From Paremcibacter congregatus (GTDB taxonomy: Bacteria > Pseudomonadota > Alphaproteobacteria > Sphingomonadales > Emcibacteraceae): DNA of 64,000 nt. Positions 53,708 to 62,960 of the stretch are shown one piece after another. Both the position numbers and the translations under genes were made by a program. The notes below the pieces were generated by a model that did no database searches, had not been told where the DNA came from, and saw nothing but the letters and a program-made list of their open reading frames with translations. The DNA lies in contig NZ_CP041025.1 of the NCBI RefSeq assembly GCF_006385135.1, positions 1-64,000 on the forward strand. The letters are read 5' to 3'. Numbering within the stretch: position 1 is the stretch's first letter; each line of letters opens with the position of its first letter.

Positions 53708-53986
53708 TCACAATTCCGCCCATTGCCGCAGAAGATTGTGGTAGGTGGCGGTTAGGGAGAGGACGATCTCGTGATCCTCGCCAAGGGTTTGGCGCGCTTT
53801 CAAAATATTACGATCAAAATCATAGAGCAGGCCGCGCTGGCCGTCGTCCTTGACCATCGACTGGGTCCAGAAGAAGCTCGCCCACCGGCTGCCCCGGGTG
53901 ATCGGTTCGACCCGATGCAGGCTGGTGGCAGGATAAATCACCATATCACCGGCGGCGAGTTTGACGCGCTGTTCGCTGACAGTATC
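53708..53986 (-). pseudogene. C-terminal stump of a PKHD-type Fe(II) hydroxylase (PiuC/YbiX family)
   Basis: Read on the minus strand, the frame ending at 53708 encodes [19 protein letters not shown], then [19 protein letters not shown] and the usual [12 protein letters not shown] helix, a typical end of a PKHD hydroxylase with one iron-binding His and the 2-oxoglutarate Arg. The N-terminal half with the HxD iron motif is missing. Homology stops near 53986, exactly where plus-strand homology to another family begins. It is a deletion remnant; translation from the ATG at 53944 would give only 78 residues. Confidence 0.72.
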
Positions 53987-54136
53987 GCCGGGGCGCTGAT
54001 CATGTTGTGCCTCACCGGTATGCTGCTGTGGACCAAATTACATGGCACCCGTATTGCCGCGATGCTGCTGTTCAGTGGGGCCATCATTACGGGCGTGATT
54101 GTGACTTTACCGAGCCTGATGGCCTATAGTCTATGA
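53981..54136 (+). pseudogene. C-terminal stump of a PepSY-type membrane protein
   Basis: From about 53981 the plus strand reads [20 protein letters not shown] followed by HGTRIAAMLLFSGAIITG and stops at 54136. This is the pattern of the last two membrane helices of PepSY-associated proteins, often encoded near PiuC hydroxylases and TonB receptors. The N-terminal part is absent. Together with the opposing PKHD stump it shows that one deletion removed both N-terminal halves and the divergent promoter between the two genes. A frame open from 53771 across the joint is accidental. Confidence 0.55.
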
Positions 54137-54232
54137 GGAAAATCATATTGTCATCTGTAAATGCGCACATGTTTTCCCTATATGTGTTGAAACCCGTTGG
54201 GACTTTTCAATTTACAAGGCGAGGTGAGCAAG

Positions 54233-54538
54233 ATGAAGTATGAAATGATGGTGGGGCTCGAGGTGACCGATGATGACCTCTACAGTCAGTATCGCGCGGC
54301 GATGATGCCGATCCTGCAGCGCTACGGCGGCGGGTTTCGTTATGATTTCCGGGTGTCAGAGGTGTTAAAGAACGCTGAAGGGCGTCCCATCAACCGGGTT
54401 TTCGCGATCTATTGTGACAGCAAAGCCAGTATGGACGCGTTTTTCGCCGATGAAGGCTATCTACAGGCCAAGCAGGAATTCTTCGCACCGTCAGTAGGAG
54501 AAACCACAATCATTTCACAATATGAAATTGCGATATAA
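54233..54538 (+). CDS. DUF1330 family protein
   Basis: I start at ATG 54233, with a GAGGTGAG site eight bases upstream. The 101-residue protein resembles the ferredoxin-like DUF1330 family, including the central YRAAMMPILQRYGGGFRYDF and a later AFFADEGYLQAKQEFFAPSV. Function is unknown. It converges with the outer-membrane protein gene. Confidence 0.8.
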   Translation: MKYEMMVGLEVTDDDLYSQYRAAMMPILQRYGGGFRYDFRVSEVLKNAEGRPINRVFAIYCDSKASMDAFFADEGYLQAKQEFFAPSVGETTIISQYEIAI

Positions 54539-54547
54539 GATTAAGAA

Positions 54548-54579
54548 AAGGCCCGGCTTATGGGGTTAAGACGGGCCTT
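54548..54579 (-). terminator. Terminator of the outer-membrane protein gene
   Basis: AAGGCCCG (54548-54555) and CGGGCCTT (54572-54579) form an eight-base stem with a 16-base loop; on the minus strand a T-run follows, so it mainly serves the minus-strand gene at 54604. Confidence 0.75.
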
Positions 54580-54603
54580 CAAGAAACTGCTGTCAATTTA
54601 TAC

Positions 54604-55350
54604 TCAATCCATATGGAGAATCAGCCCGATGCGCAGGGCTTCGGTGCTGGGGTCGAACGTCAGGCTGTCGGCATTGGTGCGCCAGTTGATGTCAGAATGG
54701 GCGGTGCGGACATATTCTATCCGGAGCGCGATATCTTCCATAATGCCGACTTCAAACCCGGCGCCATAACGATATCCGCCGGCGGAAGACGAGAAGTCCT
54801 GCCCGCTGACACTGGCTTTGAATTTGGTGGACGTATAGCCACCGAGGCCATAGACCAGAACCCGGTCAGATACGGTAAAGCCAAGGCGGGCGTTAATATC
54901 AAATGCAAATCCGGCTTTCAGCTTCAGAGTATCTGTGCCATAGGCGGCGGGGGTGACGGTGGGTTCTCCTCCGTCCGGATCGGGGGTTTCGAAAGCGGGG
55001 GTGACGGTGTTGACGGTGGCGGTGCTGCTGCCGCCGGCAAGGCCAAGGGCGCCTTCAATGCTGACATACATGGGGCCCCAGAAGTTGGTGCCGATGCCGC
55101 CATACAGGCTGCCGCCATATCCGGTGTTTTTAGCGCCGTTTCCAATACCGGTGAAAAAATTGTTATCGAGTTCATCCACGCCGGGTTCCAGGTCTTCGTA
55201 GGAGTTTTTGGATTTGACCTTGGAATAATTGGCGTTGAAGCCAAGATAAAGCCCTTCGAACGGATTGCCGTCTAGGCCGGCCTGCGCAGAAGTTGAGGCG
55301 AACCCGAGCATTGTGGCGCCAAGCAAGGCGATTTTAAGTTTGTGAGACAT
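54604..55350 (-). CDS. Outer-membrane beta-barrel protein
   Basis: The 248-residue protein has a signal peptide (about 1-24, cleavage after AQA) and alternating amphipathic strands of a small eight-stranded OmpA/OmpW-like barrel: FEGLYLGFNANYSKVK near the start, GGSLYGGIGTNFWGPMYVSI, VLVYGLGGYTS and the final strand ALRIGLILHMD. One loop (about 115-140) is rich in Pro, Asp and Thr. Its role is structural or adhesive; no specific function can be named. Confidence 0.87.
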   Translation of the reverse strand: MSHKLKIALLGATMLGFASTSAQAGLDGNPFEGLYLGFNANYSKVKSKNSYEDLEPGVDELDNNFFTGIGNGAKNTGYGGSLYGGIGTNFWGPMYVSIEGALGLAGGSSTATVNTVTPAFETPDPDGGEPTVTPAAYGTDTLKLKAGFAFDINARLGFTVSDRVLVYGLGGYTSTKFKASVSGQDFSSSAGGYRYGAGFEVGIMEDIALRIEYVRTAHSDINWRTNADSLTFDPSTEALRIGLILHMD

Positions 55351-55680
55351 TGTGTCCTTATTCCCTTTTTATTTTTAGTCTTGTCCGGTCTGTTTATCCG
55401 GCTCTGCTGTGTCAGATTTGTGTCCATATTACATTTTTTTGCCCGACAGGAAACAAGAACTTGACTCTGACCTGATTTCCTCATATTTTCCGGCCATTCC
55501 ACGAAGATAAGTTTCTTATCGTGTCCGAGGATACACATCAGTCAGCGAAGGTTCGCCCACTGGTGTCTTTGTGTTATGTAATTTTGTTGAAGGTTGTGAT
55601 GGCCAAAAACCAGGACAGCCTTGAGCGTGTTTCAGGGGACCGCAGGGCGGAACCGGAAACAAAACAAAAAAGAGAATTAT
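55351..55680. other. Intergenic region upstream of ffh
   Basis: This 330-base gap has no gene. It contains the start of the minus-strand barrel gene's leader and, on the plus strand, a good promoter for ffh (55461-55489). I looked for an SRP RNA gene here and saw none. Confidence 0.6.
55461..55489 (+). promoter_or_regulatory. Sigma-70 promoter for the ffh region
   Basis: TTGACT (55461-55466) and TATTTT (55484-55489) are 17 bases apart. This predicts a leader of nearly 190 bases before the ffh ATG at 55681. Confidence 0.5.
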
Positions 55681-57042
55681 ATGTTTGACAGTTTAAGTGA
55701 CAAACTGGGCGGTATATTTGACAAGCTGAAACGGCAGGGCGCTCTGAAAGAGAGCCATGTCAACGAGGCCATGCGCGAAGTGCGTGTGGCGCTGCTCGAG
55801 GCCGACGTGGCCTTGCCGGTTGTCAAAGATTTTATCGCCAGTGTCACCAAACGGGCTGTCGGACAGGAAGTCATGAAGTCGGTGTCTCCCGGCCAGATGG
55901 TGGTCAAGATTGTCAATGATCATCTGGTGGAAATGCTCGGCAGCGAAACCGTCAGCATCAGTCTTGCCGCCGCGGCCCCCGTACCGATTCTGATGGTCGG
56001 CCTGCAGGGGTCTGGTAAAACCACCTCTGCGGCGAAAATCGCGAAACGTCTGACGGAAAAAGAAAACAAGAAAGTCATGATGGCTTCCCTGGACGTTTAT
56101 CGTCCGGCGGCCATGGAACAGTTGAAGATCCTCGGTGAGCAGATCGGGGTCGCGACCCTGCCGATCATCGATGGCCAGATGCCGGTGGATATCGCCAAAC
56201 GGGCGATGACGGCGGCGAAACTGCAGGGCTTTGACGTTGTGATGCTCGATACAGCGGGCCGCCTGCATATTGACCAGTCCCTGATGGGCGAAGTGGTCGG
56301 GGTGCGTAATGCGGTCAATCCCCACGAGACGCTTCTGGTGGTCGACAGCCTGACCGGTCAGGATGCGGTCAATGTGGCGCAGCAGTTCAGTGACCAGATC
56401 GGCATCACCGGTGTGGTTCTGACCCGTATGGACGGCGATGGCCGTGGCGGGGCGGCGCTCAGCATGCGGGCGGTTACCGGTCAACCGATCAAGCTGGTCG
56501 GGGTCGGTGAAAAGCTGGAGGATATGGAAGAATTCCATCCGGAGCGTGTCGCGTCCCGGATTCTCGGCATGGGCGATGTGGTGTCCCTGGTGGAAAAAGC
56601 CGCTGAAACCATCGAGGCTGAAGAAGCCGAGGTGATGATCAAGAAGATGAAGAAAGGCCAGTTCGATTTCGAAGATCTGCGGTCTCAGCTTCGTCAGATG
56701 AAAAAGCTTGGCGGCATGTCCAGCATTCTTGGGATGTTGCCAGGGCTTGGCAAGGCCCAGAAGCAGATGGCCAGCGCCAATATTAATGACAACCTGCTGA
56801 AACGTCAGGAAGCAATGATCAACAGCATGACGCCGCAGGAACGCAGTAATCCGAAATTACTCAATGCGTCGCGCAAGAAGCGAATCGCCGCCGGGTCCGG
56901 TGTGTCGGTTCAGGACTTGAACAAGCTGATCAAGATGCAAAAGCAGATGGCGACAATGATGAAGAAAATGGGCAAAGGCGGTCGCGGCATGGGGATGCCC
57001 GGACAGCTGCCGCCCGGAATGGAAGGCTTGCTTCCGAAATAA
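55681..57042 (+). CDS. ffh: Signal recognition particle protein Ffh
   Basis: Ffh binds SRP RNA and hydrophobic signal sequences and brings ribosomes to the membrane with FtsY. The start is ATG 55681, matching the family start MFDSLSDKLGGIFDKL; an in-frame ATG-like extension to 55621 is not needed. The 453-residue product has the N domain, the GTPase domain with LQGSGKTTSAAK near 106-117, DTAGRL near 190 and TRMDGDGRGGAAL, and a Met-rich M domain that ends MEGLLPK. Its final codons are duplicated just after the stop. Confidence 0.97.
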   Translation: MFDSLSDKLGGIFDKLKRQGALKESHVNEAMREVRVALLEADVALPVVKDFIASVTKRAVGQEVMKSVSPGQMVVKIVNDHLVEMLGSETVSISLAAAAPVPILMVGLQGSGKTTSAAKIAKRLTEKENKKVMMASLDVYRPAAMEQLKILGEQIGVATLPIIDGQMPVDIAKRAMTAAKLQGFDVVMLDTAGRLHIDQSLMGEVVGVRNAVNPHETLLVVDSLTGQDAVNVAQQFSDQIGITGVVLTRMDGDGRGGAALSMRAVTGQPIKLVGVGEKLEDMEEFHPERVASRILGMGDVVSLVEKAAETIEAEEAEVMIKKMKKGQFDFEDLRSQLRQMKKLGGMSSILGMLPGLGKAQKQMASANINDNLLKRQEAMINSMTPQERSNPKLLNASRKKRIAAGSGVSVQDLNKLIKMQKQMATMMKKMGKGGRGMGMPGQLPPGMEGLLPK

Positions 57043-57069
57043 AGAATGGAAGGCCTGCTTCCGAAATAA
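57017..57069 (+). repeat. Tandem duplication of the ffh 3' end
   Basis: The 26 bases at 57017-57042, which hold the last codons and stop of ffh, recur at 57044-57069 with one T-to-C change. The second copy lies outside the reading frame's stop and has no coding role. It looks like a recent slippage duplication. Confidence 0.9.
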
Positions 57070-57151
57070 TACCGAAGCCCGTCAGGGCTGAGGCCAGACT
57101 AAAGAATGACTAAAGTAAATACTGTTTAACTAACTGAAAGGATAAGCCGCA

Positions 57152-57577
57152 ATGGCTGTTAAAATTAGATTGTCTCGTGGTGGTGCGAAAAAGCGTCCTT
57201 ATTACCGTGTTGTTGTGGCTGATGCCCGCTCCCCACGTGATGGCCGTTACATTGAAAAAGTGGGTACGCATAACCCGTTGCTGCCAAAAGACCATGAAGA
57301 TCGTGTGAAGCTTGACGTTGAGCGGATCAAACATTGGTTGGCCGAAGGCGCTCAGCCGACAGACCGCGTTGCCCGTTTCCTGGACGCCGCCGGTATCCTG
57401 AAGCGCGAAGCCCGCAATAACCCGAATAAAGGTAAAGCCGGCGCGAAAGCTCTGGAGCGGATTGAAGAGCGTAAAGCCAAAGCTGAAGCTGCCCTTGAAG
57501 CCGCCGCCGAAGCCGCTGCTGCCGCCAAGGAAGCCCCTGCTGAAGAAGCGCCTGCAGAAGAAACTGCAGAAGCCTAA
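57152..57577 (+). CDS. rpsP: 30S ribosomal protein S16
   Basis: S16 helps assemble the 30S subunit. The first 85 residues are the standard protein ([54 protein letters not shown]). A 50-residue Ala/Glu/Lys-rich tail makes it longer than the usual 80-100; alphaproteobacterial S16 often carries such low-complexity tails. A ribosome site AAAGGA precedes the ATG. rimM and trmD follow in the conserved order. Confidence 0.97.
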   Translation: MAVKIRLSRGGAKKRPYYRVVVADARSPRDGRYIEKVGTHNPLLPKDHEDRVKLDVERIKHWLAEGAQPTDRVARFLDAAGILKREARNNPNKGKAGAKALERIEERKAKAEAALEAAAEAAAAAKEAPAEEAPAEETAEA

Positions 57578-57609
57578 GGCTGGGCCGACACCGCAAGGAA
57601 GAACCGCAG

Positions 57610-58212
57610 ATGTCTCGACCACAATATGTACATTCCCGACGTGAAGAGCCGGAGATTGGTCCCGAGTGGATTTCAGTCGGCGTGATCGTCGGGGCTGTCG
57701 GGGTCAAGGGCGCGGTTCGCCTGAAGGTGTTTTCCGAAGATCTGGAGGCGATACTGGCCCGAGGGCCGGTGACGCTGTTCCCCGATGTCAACAGCACAGG
57801 TGAGCAGGTTGACTGCAAGCTGATGCATAAGATCAAGGTAGGCTACGCCGTGCAACTGGCGGGCCTGACCGATCGGACGGAAGCGGAAAACCTGAAGGGT
57901 GTGAAGCTTTATGTGGCGCGGGATAGTCTGCCGGAAATCGAAGATGACGCCAGTTTCTATTACGAAGACATGGAAGGCCTCATCGCCCGGGATCAGACAG
58001 GAACGCCTTTCGGGGTGGTTCAGTCGATTTATAACTTCGGGGCCGGCGACCTGATTGAGGTCGCGCTGGATGACCGGGACAATAACCCGGCGTCCGGCAC
58101 ACAGATGTATCCTTTCCGGGACGAATTCGTTCCGGAAGTGAATATTAAAGACGGTTATCTGGTGATTGATCGCAAGGCCTTTGGCGACGATCAGGCATCG
58201 GATGAGGCATAG
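57610..58212 (+). CDS. rimM: 16S rRNA processing protein RimM
   Basis: RimM binds S19 and helps mature the 30S head. The 200-residue product has the RimM N-terminal domain (WISVGVIVGAVGVKGAVRLK near 20-39) and a PRC-barrel second half (FYYEDMEGLIARDQTGTPFG, IEVALDDRDN, PFRDEFVPEVN). The first 18 residues are not conserved. It sits between rpsP and trmD on one transcript. Confidence 0.95.
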   Translation: MSRPQYVHSRREEPEIGPEWISVGVIVGAVGVKGAVRLKVFSEDLEAILARGPVTLFPDVNSTGEQVDCKLMHKIKVGYAVQLAGLTDRTEAENLKGVKLYVARDSLPEIEDDASFYYEDMEGLIARDQTGTPFGVVQSIYNFGAGDLIEVALDDRDNNPASGTQMYPFRDEFVPEVNIKDGYLVIDRKAFGDDQASDEA

Positions 58213-58230
58213 GACCTTAAAGGAGACCGG

Positions 58231-58995
58231 ATGATGGCACAAGTGAGCACGCCCCTGTGGCAGGCCCAGATCTTGACCTTGTTTCCGGAAATGTTCCCCG
58301 GTCCCCTGGGGGTTTCCCTGGCGGGGAAGGCTCTGGAGAAAGGGATTTGGACCATGGATGTGGTGCAGATCCGGGATTATGCCACGGACAAGCATCGCAA
58401 TGTGGACGATACGCCGGCGGGCGGAGGTCCGGGCATGGTGATGCGGGCGGATGTACTGGGCGCGGCCATAGATGATGTGGTGGCCCGGCGCCAGACGCTG
58501 GATCAGGACGCACCGTCAGGGGGCGGAGAGCTTGCGGATTTTCCCGTGGTCTATCTGTCGCCGCGGGGCAAACGACTGGATCAGGCGCTGATTCGGGAAT
58601 TTGCCGCCAAGAAGGGCATAACGCTGATTTGCGGCCGGTTTGAGGGTGTCGATGAGCGGGTTTTGGAAGGACGTAATGTCATGGAGGTCAGCCTCGGTGA
58701 TTTTATTCTTTCCGGCGGAGAAGTGGCGGCGATGGCATTGATGGATGCGGTTGTCCGGACGCTTCCCGGGGTGATCGGGCAACCGGAAACCCTGGACGAA
58801 GAAAGTTTTGAATCGGGGTTGCTTGAGTATCCCCACTATACCCGACCCAAGGTTTGGGAAGGGCGTGAGATACCGGACGTGCTGCAATCGGGGCACCATG
58901 GCAAGATCAAGGATTGGCGCCTTGAACAGTCAAAAAAACTGACTGAGGAGAGACGGCCGGATCTTTGGGAAAAATATCTGCGCGATCAGGAATGA
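58231..58995 (+). CDS. trmD: tRNA (guanine-N1)-methyltransferase
   Basis: TrmD methylates G37 of tRNAs that read CNN codons, preventing frameshifts. The 254-residue product shows the SPOUT knot motifs: [17 protein letters not shown] near 69-85, [14 protein letters not shown] near 131-144 and [19 protein letters not shown] near 152-170, plus [18 protein letters not shown]. Starts at 58231 or 58234 are both possible. It overlaps no neighbour but follows rimM after 18 bases. Confidence 0.97.
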   Translation: MMAQVSTPLWQAQILTLFPEMFPGPLGVSLAGKALEKGIWTMDVVQIRDYATDKHRNVDDTPAGGGPGMVMRADVLGAAIDDVVARRQTLDQDAPSGGGELADFPVVYLSPRGKRLDQALIREFAAKKGITLICGRFEGVDERVLEGRNVMEVSLGDFILSGGEVAAMALMDAVVRTLPGVIGQPETLDEESFESGLLEYPHYTRPKVWEGREIPDVLQSGHHGKIKDWRLEQSKKLTEERRPDLWEKYLRDQE

Positions 58996-59135
58996 CGTGC
59001 TGCGAGACGTAATTGAGACGGTGGATGACGGGTTTTTTTGACCGGAAATTCTGTCAAAAGCCGGTGATGAAATTTGATGTTGGAATTTGACGGCCCTTGC
59101 TATATAAGCGGGGCAGCTGATAAAGAGAGAGCGTT

Positions 59136-59552
59136 ATGAATATTATTGAAAAATTTGAGCAAGAGCAGATTGCCAAGCTGACTGACGGCAAGGTTATTCC
59201 TGAATTTGCAGCCGGTGACACTCTGCGTGTGAACGTGAAAGTTATCGAAGGCACCCGCGAACGTATCCAGGCCTATGAAGGGGTATGTATTGCCCGTTCA
59301 AACAGCGCCCTGAATTCATCCTTCACGGTGCGTAAAATCTCCTACGGTGAAGGTGTGGAGCGTGTATTCCCGCTTTACTCTCCGAATGTAGAAAGCATCG
59401 AAGTGATTCGTCGCGGTAAAGTCCGGCGTGCGAAACTTTACTATCTTCGTCCTCTGCGCGGCAAGAAAGCCCGTATTGCGGAACGTAAAGACTGGATGAA
59501 AAAAGCAGCTCCTAAAAAAACTGAGGCCATTACCACCTCAGAGGAAGCCTGA
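59136..59552 (+). CDS. rplS: 50S ribosomal protein L19
   Basis: L19 sits at the 30S-50S interface. The 138-residue product has the expected [20 protein letters not shown] near 26-45, [20 protein letters not shown] near 64-83 and [19 protein letters not shown] near 97-115, with a short extra C-terminal tail. An AGAGAG ribosome site precedes the ATG. It is followed by a strong terminator and the leucine genes. Confidence 0.97.
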   Translation: MNIIEKFEQEQIAKLTDGKVIPEFAAGDTLRVNVKVIEGTRERIQAYEGVCIARSNSALNSSFTVRKISYGEGVERVFPLYSPNVESIEVIRRGKVRRAKLYYLRPLRGKKARIAERKDWMKKAAPKKTEAITTSEEA

Positions 59553-59612
59553 TTGCTTAAAGACATTTAAGAAATCCGGGCTCCTTAAGCAAGAGAGCCC
59601 AAGCAAAGAATC

Positions 59613-59645
59613 AAGGGGCTCGGATCAAACGAGCCCCTTTTTTTA
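59613..59645 (+). terminator. Terminator behind rplS
   Basis: AAGGGGCTCG (59613-59622) and CGAGCCCCTT (59630-59639) form a perfect ten-base stem followed by eight T. A smaller hairpin (59578-59583 with 59595-59600) lies just before it. Confidence 0.9.
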
Positions 59646-59735
59646 CATCTGCTCTTTAACTAGACTGTGGAAATCTGTTTCAACTATCGACCTCATGCCA
59701 TCGCCACAAATGGCCGGGTCAGACGTGAGACTATA

Positions 59736-61154
59736 ATGACTGATAAAACTGAACACCAGAAGACCCTCTATGACAAGCTGTGGGACGCCCATGTGGTCGA
59801 ACAGCAGGAAGACGGCAATTGCCTGATTTATATTGATCGCCAGATCATTCATGAAGTGACAAGCCCCCAGGCCTTTGAAGGTCTGCGCATTGCCGGACGG
59901 CCGCTCGCCAACGCCAAGGCCATGTTGGCGGTGCCGGATCATAACGTACCGACCTCCGCCGACCGGGCGACCGCCAAAAACGCCGAGGATTCACAGATCC
60001 AGCTCGATACGCTGGAAAAAAACTGCGCCGAGTTTGGCGTGGAATATATCCCCATGATGGATCTGCGTCAGGGCATCGTCCATATCGTCGGACCGGAACA
60101 GGGCTTTACCCTGCCGGGCATGACCATTGTCTGCGGCGACAGCCATACCTCGACCCACGGGGCCTTCGGGGCGCTGGCCTTCGGCATCGGCACCTCGGAA
60201 GTCGAACATGTCATGGCGACGCAAACGTTGGTGCTCAGCCGTCAGAAAAACATGCGCATTGATGTGGACGGGGTGCTCGGCAATGGCGTCACGGCCAAGG
60301 ATGTGGCGCTGGCCGTGATTGGCGAAATTGGCACTGCCGGTGGCACGGGCCATGTGATTGAGTTCACCGGCTCCGCCATTCGGGGACTTAGCATGGAAGG
60401 CCGCATGACGCTGTGTAACATGTCAATCGAAGCCGGCGCCCGTTCCGGGCTCATAGCCCCCGATCAGGTGACCTTTGATTATGTCATGGGCCGGCCCAAA
60501 TCGCCGAAGGGCGGCGCGTTCGAACAGGCCGTGTCCTACTGGAAGACGCTGACCAGTGATGCAGGCGCCACCTATGACAAGGAAGTCTTTATCCGGGCCG
60601 AGGATATCACGCCGCAGGTCACCTGGGGCACCAGTCCGGAAAATGTTCTCCCGATCACCGGGGTTGTCCCCAATCCGGCCGATGTCCGTGATCCGGAACG
60701 CAAAATCGCCATGCAGCGGGCCCTGGATTACATGGGGCTCGAGCCGGGCACGAAACTCAGTGATATTCCCATCGAACGGGTGTTTATTGGGTCCTGCACC
60801 AATGGCCGGATCGAAGACATTCGCGCCGTCGCCGACGTTGTGAAAGGCCGCAAGGTTCACGCCGATGTCGCCGCCTGGGTGGTGCCGGGCTCCGGTCTGG
60901 TGAAACTGCAGGCGGAAGAAGAAGGCCTGGACCAGATTCTGATCGAGGCGGGCTTTGACTGGCGCGAGCCGGGCTGTTCCATGTGTCTGGCGATGAATGC
61001 CGACAAGCTGGAGCCCCATGAGCGTTGCGCCTCCACGTCGAACCGTAATTTTGAAGGCCGTCAGGGGCCGAAGGGCCGTACCCACCTGATGAGCCCCGCC
61101 ATGGCGGCGGCGGCGGCCTTAACCGGTTATCTGACCGATGTCAGGGAGCTTTGA
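59736..61154 (+). CDS. leuC: 3-isopropylmalate dehydratase large subunit
   Basis: LeuC with LeuD isomerises 2- to 3-isopropylmalate in leucine synthesis. I start at ATG 59736 ([21 protein letters not shown]), which matches the family; an in-frame start at 59667 would add 23 odd residues. The 472-residue protein has [21 protein letters not shown] near 129-149, the cluster ligand [13 protein letters not shown] near 352, and GCSMCLAMN with two more cluster cysteines. It overlaps nothing and is followed by leuD after two bases. Confidence 0.96.
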   Translation: MTDKTEHQKTLYDKLWDAHVVEQQEDGNCLIYIDRQIIHEVTSPQAFEGLRIAGRPLANAKAMLAVPDHNVPTSADRATAKNAEDSQIQLDTLEKNCAEFGVEYIPMMDLRQGIVHIVGPEQGFTLPGMTIVCGDSHTSTHGAFGALAFGIGTSEVEHVMATQTLVLSRQKNMRIDVDGVLGNGVTAKDVALAVIGEIGTAGGTGHVIEFTGSAIRGLSMEGRMTLCNMSIEAGARSGLIAPDQVTFDYVMGRPKSPKGGAFEQAVSYWKTLTSDAGATYDKEVFIRAEDITPQVTWGTSPENVLPITGVVPNPADVRDPERKIAMQRALDYMGLEPGTKLSDIPIERVFIGSCTNGRIEDIRAVADVVKGRKVHADVAAWVVPGSGLVKLQAEEEGLDQILIEAGFDWREPGCSMCLAMNADKLEPHERCASTSNRNFEGRQGPKGRTHLMSPAMAAAAALTGYLTDVREL

Positions 61155-61156
61155 TC

Positions 61157-61771
61157 ATGGATAAATTCACCAAATTGTCCGCCGTGGCGGCACCTCTGCC
61201 GATGGCCAATATCGACACCGACATGATCATCCCGCAGAAACACCTGAAGACCATCAAGCGCACCGGGCTCGGCATTTACGCCTTTTCCAATATTCGCTAT
61301 CAGGATGACGGCACGGAGCGGGAAGATTTCGTGCTCAACCAGCCGGCCTACCGCAAGGCGGAAATTCTGGTTACCGGCGAGAATTTCGGCTGCGGATCAA
61401 GCCGCGAGCATGCGCCCTGGGCCCTGAAGGATTTCGGCATCAAATGTGTGATTGCGCCGAGCTTTGCCGATATTTTTTATGGCAACTGCTTCAAGAACGG
61501 CATCTTGCCGATCACCTTGCCGCAGGACACCATTGACCTGTTGCTTGATGATGCGAGCCGCGGGGCCAACGCCATTATCACTGTCGATCTGGAAAATCTG
61601 GAAATTTCCGGCCCGGACGGCGGCAAGGTTTCGTTCGAGATCGACCCCTATCGGCGGCATTGTCTGCTCAACGGGCTGGATGACATCGGTCTGACCTTGC
61701 AGAAAAAAGACACAATTTCTGACTATGAAGCGGAAAAGCGATTGAGTCAGCCTTGGTTGTTTAGCGACTAA
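61157..61771 (+). CDS. leuD: 3-isopropylmalate dehydratase small subunit
   Basis: LeuD is the swivel-domain partner of LeuC. The start is ATG 61157, with GGGAG about eight bases upstream; an alternative start at 61151 is a TTG. The 204-residue product has [16 protein letters not shown] near 15-30 and [15 protein letters not shown] near 76-90, the classic LeuD motif. leuB follows after 20 bases. Confidence 0.96.
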   Translation: MDKFTKLSAVAAPLPMANIDTDMIIPQKHLKTIKRTGLGIYAFSNIRYQDDGTEREDFVLNQPAYRKAEILVTGENFGCGSSREHAPWALKDFGIKCVIAPSFADIFYGNCFKNGILPITLPQDTIDLLLDDASRGANAIITVDLENLEISGPDGGKVSFEIDPYRRHCLLNGLDDIGLTLQKKDTISDYEAEKRLSQPWLFSD

Positions 61772-61791
61772 GGGAATACTAAGGAAAAAAG

Positions 61792-62889
61792 ATGCGTAAA
61801 GAACTTTCTTTATTGATGTTGCCCGGCGACGGGATCGGGCCTGAAATTATGATCGAAGCCCGGCGGGTGATTGACTGGCTGGCGGAAAACCGCAGCCTGA
61901 AAATCACGGTGCATGAGGATATGGTTGGCGGGGCCGCCTATGATGCCTATGGAAAGCCCTTGTCCGACGAGGCGTTGGCATTGGCCAAGCAGGTCGATGC
62001 GGTGCTTCTCGGTGCGGTCGGTGGACCGAAATGGGACGGGGTGGATTACGACAAACGTCCGGAAGCGGGGTTGTTGACCCTGCGCAAGGAGCTGGACCTG
62101 TTCGCCAATCTGCGGCCGGCGGTTTGTTTCGAAGCGCTGGTGGACGCCTCCAGTCTGAAGCCGGAACTGGTCAGTGGCCTCGACATCATGATCGTGCGCG
62201 AACTGACCGGCGGGGTTTATTTTGGCGAACCGCGTGGCATTGAAACTCTGGAAAACGGGGAACGTCGCGGGATCAATACCCAGGTCTATACCACGTCTGA
62301 AATTCATCGTATCGCCCATGTGGCGTTCGATCTGGCGGGCAAGCGCGATGGACGGGTGACCTCGTCCGAAAAAGCGAATGTGATGGAAAGCGGCCTGCTG
62401 TGGCGGGAAGAAGTCATTAAGGTCGCGGAATCCTATCCGGATATTACCCTCGACCATATGCTGGCCGACAGCTGCGCCATGCAATTGGTGCGGGCGCCGA
62501 AACAGTTTGATGTGATTGTCACGGACAATCTGTTCGGAGATCTGCTCAGCGATGTGGCCGCCATGTTGACCGGTTCGCTCGGCATGTTGCCGTCGGCTTC
62601 TCTGGGGGCCAAGGGGGGCGGGGCGTTGTATGAGCCGGTGCATGGCAGTGCGCCGGATATCGCGGGCCAAGGCATCGCCAACCCGATCGCGACGATCCTC
62701 AGTCTCGCCATGGCGCTGCGCTATACCTATGAACGTCCAGAGGAAGCGCAATTGATCGAGGATGCCGTACAAGGCGTGCTCGCCGGGGGTCTGCGCACCG
62801 CCGATATTATGCAGCCGGGCAAGGCCAAGGTATCCACCTCGGTCATGGGGGACAGTATTTTGCGTCAGCTGGATCGGCTGAACGCATAA
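61792..62889 (+). CDS. leuB: 3-isopropylmalate dehydrogenase
   Basis: LeuB oxidises and decarboxylates 3-isopropylmalate, the third dedicated step to leucine. The 365-residue product has [11 protein letters not shown] near 9-19, [12 protein letters not shown] near 70-81, [10 protein letters not shown] near 140-149 and the metal/NAD-binding [12 protein letters not shown] near 243-254. The gene is preceded by an AGGAAAA site. A very long open frame on the opposite strand is only a shadow of its base composition. Confidence 0.97.
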   Translation: MRKELSLLMLPGDGIGPEIMIEARRVIDWLAENRSLKITVHEDMVGGAAYDAYGKPLSDEALALAKQVDAVLLGAVGGPKWDGVDYDKRPEAGLLTLRKELDLFANLRPAVCFEALVDASSLKPELVSGLDIMIVRELTGGVYFGEPRGIETLENGERRGINTQVYTTSEIHRIAHVAFDLAGKRDGRVTSSEKANVMESGLLWREEVIKVAESYPDITLDHMLADSCAMQLVRAPKQFDVIVTDNLFGDLLSDVAAMLTGSLGMLPSASLGAKGGGALYEPVHGSAPDIAGQGIANPIATILSLAMALRYTYERPEEAQLIEDAVQGVLAGGLRTADIMQPGKAKVSTSVMGDSILRQLDRLNA

Positions 62890-62960
62890 CGTAATGCGAA
62901 AAGACAAGAGACACTCTGTACGAGAGACACTCTATTTAAATAAAAGATTAGGAGTACACT

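Noticed and set aside
53771-54136. A 121-codon plus-strand frame across the PKHD/PepSY joint
   Set aside because: Its first 70 codons run antisense to the hydroxylase stump; only the end is homologous to a protein. It is a chance fusion at a deletion.
55351-55680. Possible SRP RNA gene next to ffh
   Set aside because: I looked for the conserved GGAAGG...AGCA apical loop of SRP RNA in this gap and did not find it.
61810-62907. Very long open frame antisense to leuB
   Set aside because: It overlaps a textbook leuB gene completely, its translation resembles no protein family, and similar long antisense frames occur opposite gyrB, polA and dnaA because of codon bias.
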